A stretch of 64,000 nucleotides of DNA from Saxidomus purpurata (taxonomy: Eukaryota > Mollusca > Bivalvia > Venerida > Veneridae), in assembly GCA_022818135.1 (NCBI GenBank), contig JAFMSR010000008.1, positions 35,822,055-35,886,054 of the forward strand. The letters run 5' to 3'. A model generated the notes under the pieces. That model had not been told where the DNA came from and ran no database searches. It saw nothing but the letters and a program-made list of their open reading frames with translations. The position numbers were made by a program, and so were the translations under genes. Below, in pieces: positions 28,111-40,100 of this stretch. Within the stretch, counting starts at the first letter, position 1; each line of letters starts with the position of its first letter.

Positions 28111-31100
28111 TAGCTTTAACTTTAAGGTGAGTATTGCAAATTCTATATTACTCTAAAGTTATTAAACTTGACACCCGTTTTAGTGTATCTTTAAACATGT
28201 TACAGTTTGAGTATTCATATTTGAGCTAATTCATCGGTCATTAATTTCTTATTATTCTCAGTTCACAGAGACATGTGCACCGGTCCATGCAGCACTACTA
28301 GATTTTGATGTGTCATACTACAGCAGGTCGTTTAATATTTGTTTATGTAATACAGCATACATGGATTATGACGATTTTACTTTCCCCTGCAAGTAAGTAA
28401 AGACTTTCCTTGAAGATTATCTCTACATTTCTATGTATGTATTTATTTCAGTACCAAGTACCAAGGATAACACAATAAAGAGCAAGCTCTTATTTCCATT
28501 GTGGTCCTTTATTTTAGAGACAGAAGCAGATACAAGGGAATCCGGGTACCAGACCCTAGCTCTTTCACGAATAGACCCCTTGGTTCTTTTCTACGTGCCC
28601 GGCGTATAGCACCGATACACGCGAGACTACCTCTGGGTTTCTTACCAGTTCATCTCAGATAGGTGGGAAACACTGAAAAGCGTTTCTGAAATATCCAGTG
28701 CCCCGGCCGAGAATCGAACCGGGGACCTCCGGATTGGTAGTCCAGAGCGTTAACCACTCGGCCACCACACCACTATTTAAGGTAGAAAACCGGTATAATA
28801 TTTTTAAGGCTTCCTATACGGGAAGCTAAAGGTTTATTGACAGCTATGAATTGTTTTTCTTTGTACTTGTTTTATCTACACTACTTACAGAAACTCTGTG
28901 TGAAAAATCATTGAGTTGATTATATATTAAACTCATAGTTTCACAAGTATATACCATAACAAAAGTATGTGCATTATAAGGAATAAATGTATCAAAGAAC
29001 AATAAAAACGTAACAAGTAAATTACAAGTGTGATAACCAACTGATAAACGAAATTACAGGCAAAATCGATGTATGAATCCGTATACGAGTATGCTAACTT
29101 GTGATGCAGGGTTTGTTGAGACTTTGTTTGTAGACCTGTTTTGGATATCTTGGTCGAGTGAATTTTATTCCGACAGCAAGTACTGGCAAGCTATTCAGAT
29201 TAATATGGGTCCATTTGAATGCACAAGAGGTTAGTACTAGCTGACAATCTTGTATTGGAGTTTGCAATTCATTCAAATATATGTTAGTGTTCATTTTTAT
29301 GCGTTTACGTACATTAGTTGGTCAGGTGTCTGTTAAAAATTGCTATCATTCCAGTAATTGTAAAACAACAACTGTGTATGGCTTATTAAATGTTTAACGG
29401 TACAGCAACGTATTTAAAACGCTGATTTTACCGATGATGAAAGAAATGGATAGCTTAAACTCTAAGGTTAGGTTTAATACTTGCAAAGATTTTATTATTT
29501 ATGCTTTTGAAGGGACTGTATTTGACACCAGTTTTAGGGAGTGTGTCTTTAATCCTTGCTGATAGCTGATCTTTACATACCTATTAATTTTTAAACACTT
29601 CGAATGGTAATACAGGTTACAGCTCTTTACCACTTTCATTTTTATTTTTTGAAGATTATACTCCACACAATGACGATCTGGCATGTGACGGTGATGTCAA
29701 ATTAATTGGCAATACTTTAAAATGCTTCTACAATGTCGATGCCTTGGGTTATGCTCTTGGATGTAGATCCAAAAGCCATCTACAAAACTGTGGTTAGCAT
29801 GTTGAAATAAATAATTGATAGCAGATAGTCTTTGAATAGAAAGTGTTCTCTCGTATATCAAGTTATTAAGGTGAAATAAGTCACATTGTTGAGACCAATT
29901 TACCTATTTTAATACGAAGAAACGTCATACAGAATGGCCAGTATGTTTTTAGACAAGAACAGTTTTGTAAACGTATTTTTGAACCGTTTAGGCAAAGTTA
30001 ATGTTTATTGAATAGAGTCAGTAGACATAATGTCTTATGTTGAAGTTTCTTGTTTATTCTATCCATTCAAATAGAGTCGTTTAAATGTGCTGAAGGACTA
30101 GTGAAATGCCCTAGAAGCTATTGTATTCCTATAAGATTTGTTTGCGATGGAGACATTCAGTGCCCAGGTGGGGAGGACGAAACGAATTGTGGTAAATTAT
30201 ATGTTTCTATATGTTACAAGCCACATCAGTTCTTGTCCGAAAATGATTTAAATGTAAGACTCAAACATGAAAATTACATAACCGTAGATGATTCAGAGTT
30301 ATTTCGTAATTCTCATCAAAATGCCGTCAGGGCAAAATGGTTCTGCGACGAAGTCAAATGCAAAAGAGACGTTCCGCAAACCGTTTCTGCCAGTATTATC
30401 ACAATAAACTCGTACTTACTGTCGCAATTAATTAGGTTTAAAATAATACTCTGAAACAGCATAGTTTGTCTTAACATTATTGGTGTTTTATGAAACAAAA
30501 TACACGATAGCCTGGACTTACGAATACGGCACTATAGTTTTAACATTAATATTGGGGTATTTTATTTTGATTTTCTTGATACTGTGTTTTTGAGTGAAGT
30601 GTGCGTCTGGTTATTTGAACTATTATCATCCTATAGAATAGTTTGTATAATTTGAAAAGGCAGTAAGGAACTGAGTTTAATACACAAACTTTATCATGCT
30701 AATATTGAATAACAGCTACTTAAATTCATATAAGTAAGTATGTAAGTAAGTAAATGGTTTATTGTTGTGACATGTGCTTATCTTATCAAAGATACAACAC
30801 ATGCAAGTCATATAAAATTATTCAATTACATTTGTATAATATATTTATTTTTAATCCAAACTCGACAGATAAAAGAGAAAATTGTTTATAGCAGACATTT
30901 AATACTTAATACCTATTTATACTTCTGTCGTTGTTTATAAAACGTTTTTGTTTCTCAAAACTAGGTTGCAAAGGGAATGATAGTGAGATAATTATTCTCG
31001 TCGACTACACATTTCTCAACGAAGGTGATGTATCTTTTGAAAGATTTGCAAGACAATTTGCTAGCAATAGAAGTATTGTAAGGGTTTTGAACTACGATGT

Positions 31101-34100
31101 CGATCATCCTTTACAGAGCTTCAAAATTGAAATCCCCAGACTTCACATAGAAGATATCGTTCATGAGTTTAAAACGGTTGAAGGCAATAGAAATAACGAA
31201 TGCAGGTATAAAATATTGGCCGATAGACTTCTTGAGCATCTTAAATTTACTGACAAAGAAGTCAAAGCTGTCATCTTTCTACAAACTGGTTCACATGCCC
31301 GCCTTGTGGCTGATGCATTGTTCGGCAATAGTAGCGTAACGCTTAAGTCGTTCCAAGCAGGTATATATCTATATAGGTTAATAGAAGATCCATTTGGAAA
31401 GTTACAACGACCCAACGAGTATCAGTTTGTGACAGATATTTACATACCTAGATGGAAAACATTGACCGACATCGGAGCGGAATTCTTCCCGAAACTGTGT
31501 AGAGGTACGTAGCAAGCATTCATTTAAAATTATGTAGATTGTAATGAAATTAGTACATGACATAGATAAACAATATCTTCATTTCGTCATCAGACTATGT
31601 GGGATTACTATATACATGTATATATATACAGGTGCTTTTTTATTTAAATAGATGTAAACTAAAATATTACGCAAGCTACTTATCTTAAATAAGCGGTCAT
31701 ATTGTTGATTATTTTTCAGTTTCGTCCAAAGTTCATTGCCCGGGAATGTATAAATGTACCTCGAGTAAAATGTGTATTTCCTTTGACAACTTGTGTGACG
31801 GAGTTATAAATTGTATCCATGGTGATGATGAACGTCTGTGTAATTTCAAGTGCCCGGATATTTGTATATGCGCAGCGTACTCGGTTAACTGTCATAACAC
31901 AGAATTTAGCATAGACAGAGTTGATCAATTACCTGTAAATGTTCGACAACTAGATCTGAGTATGAACATCGCTTTGAAGACAGTTTTGCAAAATCCATAC
32001 CTTGATCTGAAATCCCTCGTGAGACTTAATTTATCAAATTGCGATATTGACACTATTTCGACTAATGTTTTTCGTACAATTAACAACTTAAGAACATTAG
32101 ATCTTAGATTCAACATGATACAGAAGATTTCCTCTGGCACATTTTCTAGCCTGACTTTAGAATTCTTATATTTGTCACACAACTACATAGAAGTCATCGA
32201 AGATTTTACTTTCAACGATTTATCCGTTAAGACGATAAACATAGAATTTAATAGAATTTCAACATTCAGTGAAAACTTATTCACTGGCATAAGAGACCTA
32301 GAAGAATTACGGACTCCTGCATTTAAATTCTGCTGCATTCGGCCGAATTATCTCCGAGAAAACAACTGCTACCCATCAAAAGATGAATTCTCCTCCTGTG
32401 AAGATTTAATGCGCCTATCTGCATTGCAAACCATGCTTTGGTTGGTCGGACTTTCAGCATTTTTCGGAAACATCCTTTCACTTGTATACAGATTAAAATA
32501 CAATACGGAGAAACTGAAGCTGGGGTTTGGAATATTTGTTACTCATTTAGCTGTATCTGATTTACTTATGGGTGTATACCTCATGATAATTGCTGTGGCA
32601 GATGCTGTGTACAGAAAAAGGTGAGATAGCCAGTACATTGAAACCGTAGGGGTTAAACTAAAGAAAGAGTCACATTAAACATTAAGTAATTCATTGGAAC
32701 AATACACAATTAGGAATACAATTCTCTTAAACGGCTCACACTGTTAGTTTACAAGCTTTATAAATGTCGAACAAAACCATGTGTTTGTGCAAAAACAGAA
32801 AAAGAGCCAATATTTATTCAGGTTTGCTTTTCAAATATTAGCTGGTAATTTAAATTTTTGCTGAACATTATTGACCAAAATGGTCAGAATGCTGAAAGTT
32901 GAGTTATTTATCTATATTTGACAGGTACATTTTCAATGACGATTACTGGAGAAACAGCGGTTGGTGCAACCTAGCTGGAGTTCTTTCAACGTTGTCTTCT
33001 GAGGCCAGCGTGCTGTTTCTTTGTCTAATTACTCTTGATCGCCTTTTCGTCATAAAATACCCGTTTGGTAAAGTCAGGTTCGACCAGAAGACGGCCAATC
33101 TTTCTGCATGTGTAGTGTGGAGTCTTTCTCTGGTCTTTGCTGTTTTACCCGTTGTTTATGAAAGCTACTTCCAGAGCAGGTTCTACTCAAGGTCTGGCGT
33201 TTGTATTGCATTGCCATTGACTAGAGACCGCCCACCTGGATGGATGTATTCCGTAACCATATTTGTTGGGTTGAATTTTTTATCGTTTCTAATGATTACT
33301 TTCGGACAATGGTCAATTTTTATGGAGGTTAAGAAGTCCAGCAGTCGTGTAAACAAAATGAAGTCTGCCAGAAAGAAAGATTTGATAGTTGCAAGAAATT
33401 TATTACTAATTGTCACTACCGATTTTCTTTGTTGGTTTCCTATTGGAGTTATGGGTGAGTACGAGGTGTGTCCGTAACTGTGTAGTATGTCCTAATGCAG
33501 TAACATTTCACGACTCTAAATGTTTGTATCTATATACAACGCGTTGCAGTTGGCTTTGCCCGCTGGCTATTTTAGCAATCAATAAAATTACAATCTTACG
33601 TCACACAAAGGCGAATCTGAAACTATTAATAGAGCATGTAGATATCGGTTAACTCCTCCCCTCCGTTCTTTCATTGAAAAGGTCAAATAGGGGTGCATAC
33701 GATCAGTCTTTATTATATTCCGACGTTACGTTCCGAACGCGGAAAGAAAAATTTAAAGTCGTAACAGAAGCAGTATCGGATAAAGTATATATTTAAGTGC
33801 CATTTGGTAAATCGGCGGAGCCAGGTGTACACTAATTGTTGAAACTTTCCCAAAACTTTATGAAACAAAACTATGGAAGTTTTATTGCGTACCTCAACGA
33901 ATAGCCCAACTAATTGCACGCAAGTGCTTTTTGCTACATACGATGGCCGCCCTTCGCAAAGGCAGACTAGATGTAATATCAGTTTGTAAAATGGTTCTGT
34001 CTTGCAGTCGAAATATTGAGGCTACTCCACGAGGTAATACATGTGCATAAAAATAAAAATAAAACACATTAACCTCACTTTTAAAGTAAGCAAGATTAAA

Positions 34101-37100
34101 ATATTATCCCAATACTGCAAATAGATCTAAAATGTCTGGGCTAGGTAAAACAGGACTTTCGTACAATATTTATTCGTTTTAATTTTTTGCCCTCGACATT
34201 TCGGCTAGCCTGCGGACAACCGGGACCCGGGACAGAAAAGCCGCTTGTCTAACAGCAGAAAGTCCTGTGCCAGACATGTCGGACCCCCTCTGTACTATGG
34301 GTTGGACATATACAGCAGCGTCCAATAGTCTAATTAATTTGGTGTTTCAGTGAGACCCCTTTCACAGATCTGTTATTTATAACTAGAAGGTGAACAACTT
34401 GAAAATATCAGCCTATAAAATCGGTTTGCCTTCGAAGTCGAAATGCAGTATCCAACACTCATCTACAGATTTTTATATTGGTTGGAATAAAAAAGAATTG
34501 AAATACATGTAAATATACATATCGTTATTAATCTACTGGTCTGACTGTCATGTTTGCAGTTTCATTTTTATGGCCGGAGTAACTACGCCCCTGTTCATTG
34601 ATTTGTAATTTTTTCTTAAATTCAACGCCCCGACCGCACGGCTTTTAAAGTAAAAACACTGTTCACAAGGGAAACTTGTCGAATTCACTGTCGGCAGTAG
34701 AGAGGGAACTTGGAGTATGATAATACAACGTCCGTACAAGTAAAGATTTTGGCAGATGCACTGATTATGTCAGTACGTACAGTACGGCAGTAGATACTTA
34801 GTATGTCAGCAGACTTCCTTACCTTTTGTGGCGACGCTCTGTGAAATAAAGAAGTTCCAGTACCGCCGGAGACAAAAATATTTTTCACGCATCGGTGTAC
34901 TCAATTATTGATAATTTCGTCAATTTAATTACTTTCGTTGACATTTTGTTCCACTTTGGCAAACAAAATTGACAAGGCGAGTTGAGAAACAGACTGAAAA
35001 ACGCATTTTATGAAAAATGCATCACAATATATTTTTTCAAGAAACGTCATTATGAATTGTGTTGGATAACATGTTACTGCAATGGAATTCCGATGTGTAA
35101 AGTTCCGCGAATATAATTTACATGTAAACTAATTCATAAACTTACGGTCTACACTTATAAATGCAATGATACCGTAGCTGAAGGAGATCTCTTTTAAAAG
35201 AGTATATATTAATCAACATTTTAAATAAAACAGAAGATCTATATAATTTATCTCGCAGTCACTACAAAATACGCGAAGAAACCTATATTTAACATTATTA
35301 AATACTGTTTGTCACTTGCATTAAAATTATCATGCGGGTTTTTGGGCGGAGCAAATTGACGACCTGAGAAAGAAGCTGGACGCTCGCACCTAAATTCCCT
35401 TGAATGGGGAGGAATTAACCTATAAACTAGCTCTAATAATAGTTTCAAAATTGCGCTATGAGTGACGTAAGATTATAACTGTATCGATTGCCAAGATAGC
35501 GATCGGGCAAACCCAACTGCAACGCGTTGTATGTTTGTGTGCTAATAATAGAATATTACAAATTTATGCATATTATGTTACAATATAGGTCCAGTTGCGT
35601 CATTAAAAAACAATATATATTTATGATGCAAATTAATGGCCTCACAGTTTATTGGATTAAATTGCTAGTTTACAACTACAAAGTTTACCATGTTAGATCT
35701 TTTTAGAACACAAAATGTACAGGCTATGCACAGATGTTTGTCATGAAAGTCATTAGTAGATAAAGACCTCTTATTTTGAAATATTTGAATATTTCAAGTG
35801 TATTCTATTATTGAAATATTTAAAGAAAAAATTGTATTCTAATGTTGAAATAGTTGAAGAAAGACTCAGTGTACATGTTTTATAAATACTGATTCATAGC
35901 AGATAGTAATTTTTAAGGTATGATGGCGTTAAATGGTTTTGTGATTTCCGGTGACATATATGCCTGGACTGCGGTGTTTATACTGCCGATTAATTCTGCT
36001 CTGAATCCTGTTTTATACACACTGACTGCCATTCTTGGCAAAACGGTTTGTATTAAATATTGTCTTTTTAACTACTGTCATAAGTGACGTTGCTTCTTTA
36101 CACTGTCATAAGTGACGTTGCTTCTTCATAAATACTAAACATGTAACTAACAACACATGTTGTTTTTTTTAATTGCACGATTTATTGCGATAGTAGTCTC
36201 AGCAATAATTTGCAAAATGTAAAGGTTATCGAAAAATTAGTGACCTTTTTGCTTTTACTTTTAAAAAGACATTGTTTAAACAAAAAAGGATCAGTAATAA
36301 GACATACAAAAAGTTGAGAAAAAAAACAAAGTTATATTATATGTTATTTGGTTTTTGACGTCGTATATGGGGATATATTACTCGCCTAAATTAATATTAC
36401 CCGAGCCGTTAGGTTTAACGTAAGCAGACCTTCAAATACCCTTATGACACCCCATGTCACTTCATGACGTCACTTAATAACTTCACGCACCAACACGTAC
36501 TAAAACATTGACGTACTGTTGGCGAACATTCTCATGCTTAGCGTGGGGTACAATGACGGAAAGTGTATATTACCGGCTTGCCATTTAATATCAATATCTA
36601 TTTGCGGGTCATTGACAAATTAAACGGCTGGAAATTTCTTGGAAGGGTAATAAATATTCCCAGTCTTTTTATATTCAATTTTCAGTTTATAATATTTTTA
36701 TTTCGTTTTCAGAAATTTAATCCAGATACTGACGAACAAAATCGTACTCAGCTTACCGAAGGTATATGATAAAAACCTCCTTTAAATTATTTTTGATTTT
36801 ACATTGAATACTTACTTTTCTATCGAGAACGAGGCTTCTTCAATCGCCAACAACAAAGGAAAGTAGAACAGGAACGGAAGTTTGGCTAACTTAACTATTC
36901 TATAATTCAGTCTTACATGTATTTCGGTTTGACAGTGCAGTCGTCGGAAAGTTCCAAAAATAGCCTTTGTCAATATATTGAATTAGTGATACATATATTA
37001 TAGGGACTGATAATAATGCATTTTATTTAACTACGTAAATATTTGTTTTTAATCTGAGTTTTACGGCACACGGCTTTTTATAGAAAGGTTCATACATTGT

Positions 37101-40100
37101 AGTCACTTTTGCAATCAAGACATTGCTGATCTTTCGACATTTGAAATATGACACGAAAACAAAAAATTCTCATTTATTACTGCAGTATTCTGAATTATTT
37201 TCGCAGATTTATCTTGATACATCGTCTTTAAAATGATATTGAAAACATTTGCTTGTAAACGACATTTTTAACATATCAAGAATGGAAAATAACTTATCAA
37301 TAACGACGGTTGAATTTGCAGTCTGTTGCTAGATCGGCAGTTACAACTTTTATCAAAGAAGCGATCACGTGATCAAGACGTTTGTTGAACGATTTTGCAA
37401 CTGGCAATTTTTGAAGTCATTCTCACAATCACGTTTTATAATATCGCAGATAAATTTGATAGATTCTGATTGGTCAAGATCCCCTGTATATGAGCCTGTA
37501 TACACCGTGAGGAATCCCGTATATACCGTCTCCCATTGAGGCCTCATCGTTTTTGCTCTTTCTGATTGGCTAGAGAAGCTTTGTAAACTTTGTTTACATT
37601 CAAAACAAAATTGCCGCCGTCCCACCGATTCAATTTTTTCAGCGTCGTTTGTAAGCACTGCACACGTCGTTTGGAAAAGTAATTCAAATTGAAAGGCATT
37701 AAAACTAACATTGATGCTATCTTTACCTTCGTTTCTCCCCAGACAGAACGGGTTACGGACATAAGATATCATCTCGTTCGATCAAGTTCCTTTTCCATGA
37801 ATCTCAGTGAGTGGCAATGGAATGTTGTTTTTTTCTTTAAATAAAAACACTGTCATTGACACTAATAAGTACTCTTCTTCAAATTAATGGTATTCCTTTC
37901 TGCATATTATATTTTCGTTATATAGATCCTTGACGGGGTATACCTGACGGCTCGGGTTATAACAATTCGAACAGGCTATACGAGGCCGTATACCCCGTCA
38001 ATAATCTATATAACTAATTATATATCTACTAATTACAAAATACCTGTTTTTGAAGAAATGCTTCCGATCCTAATTATAAGATTCGTGTAGTGTTAAAATA
38101 TACATATAACATATTTGTAAAATTATTTCATAATGGACTGCATAACGAAGGACTTTAAAAGAGCACATTAGTGTGTAATAAAAGTATATACTAGTCGAAT
38201 GCGGCAAATAAACACATGCACCATCATGTGTGATCTGAATATTTGGACGATTGCATAACAGAAAACATTAACAGATCATATTCACTATTCAAACCTACAT
38301 TGAGTATACTTCTGTCAGCTCTTCAAATATAATTGCTCTTTCTAGATCGAAAGATGTCTTATGATACCATTTTGAAACGAAACAACCTTCAACTGTTCCT
38401 GTTCCTGTATATTTATCTTCCAAAGAACAAATCGAAAATTCACCCGAGGAGGTTTAAATCTCACCCGAAGACAAAACTTCCAATCAAAATAATTTATTTC
38501 ATTCACCGCGCTTTCCCTCGTAACTTTTGATTGGTCCAAAATATAGGTCAAAATCCAACTTATTAAGGTACCGCCGAAAAAAAGATAATGTAGATTGAAA
38601 TGATTTAGTTCCGCAATCTACCAGTGGTGTAGGCAATGAGTGCAGAGTACAAATCAGAACAACAACAAACCGCAACGTACCGGCCGTCCTTCTAGATCAG
38701 CAAAATTCTAGGCCTAAAAGCCAAAATACGAAACATATAATAAACCATAAACAGTTCATCAAACCATTAACGTTAACAGTACAAAAAGAGGAAAACAAAG
38801 CGAAAACGATGTACAAGAGAGGACTGCCGTAGAAAATAAACTTGTCTATTTGCGATTGATTTTCCTGCGTTAAAAGTTTCTTTATTTCTTCGCTATATTT
38901 CTGATGACAAACGATCCCAATGCTAATAACGTTAACCAGAAAGATGATATAGTTTAGCATTTACATTTTATTGATGTTGTTGCTTTATCTTTGAATGTCA
39001 TATAAAACAGGACACAAAAGAGTGGGTGTGCCAAAACGTTTGTGTATGATTTTACGTGACATACAGTAAAATTGTGTATTGTGTTGGATTAATAGGTGAC
39101 TGTAATGTACATGATCACATTACAGCCAGCATAAACTCCGAAGATATGACTCGTCCATTTGTATGTGCTATATTAAAGATGCTCGCTCTCAGATTCTGTT
39201 GTGAAAACAAGGTTCTTCGAACTGTCTGAAATATTTAAGAACAAATCATCAAATAAAATAGTTCTAGTATACATTCCTGTGAAGTATGTTTTATATTTTT
39301 GAAAAAAATAAAGTAAAATATAAACAGTTCCATATAAAATACATTGTGGCGGTGCCCCTATATGTTGAACATATTTTCTCAAATTCTATATTTGTTTTTT
39401 GGGAAATTTAATTTTTTGACCGGACTGTGAACGAGCAGCATTTAAAGAGTAAACGGACCATTTCTGAATATAACTAAATATATCAAAATCTTCTTACATA
39501 TTAAAATCCCTGTTTATATTATTGCGGATTTTTAACGACCCTAAAAGTGAAAGAACAGTTTAAAAGCAACGATTATGTTTTGCTTCAGATTTTGGAAACT
39601 ATTTCAAAGATTGTCGACAGGTAAACAAATACATCTACTCCTGGGCTGAACCAAAACCAAAGTACAAAAGTGTAGGTTTCGTTTTGGAAAATGAAATTCT
39701 TATTCCCGTACCAGCACTTCTTAAATTATCTGCTAGGTTAGCCAAGGTTCTCGACGTAATTCACAGAGGTTCGTTAGTCATGGGAAACCTTAGCAAGAAT
39801 ACAGTGTATTTGAGACTGTCTGACAACCAGGTATGAAAAATGTATTTAAGGTGTTTCAATATAGTTTACATCAGCAGAATATATTTATATAACTATTATT
39901 TGAGAGGTGATCTCTAAACTGAAGGGTAAAAGCAGTTAGGACAGTTTTGCGGTCAGAACGCGTCATCCTCGTTTACCTCGAATTCTTACGTGCGTTTTAT
40001 ATATGGGAATAGAAGGTAAACCGATTTTACTGCATTGACATTGTAGAGTTGTCCGCCCTCTATGTCTCACTTTAATGTACGACTGGCCGTGTACACATCC

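Noticed and set aside
28700..28773. Functional tRNA gene on the minus strand
   Set aside because: Box A and B are good, but it continues into a SINE body shared with 50941-51190.
37365..37772. 135-codon ORF on the minus strand in intron 26
   Set aside because: The composition and repeated 'VYTG' phrases come from a 'tatacaccgt' type repeat; no family and no clear exon signals.
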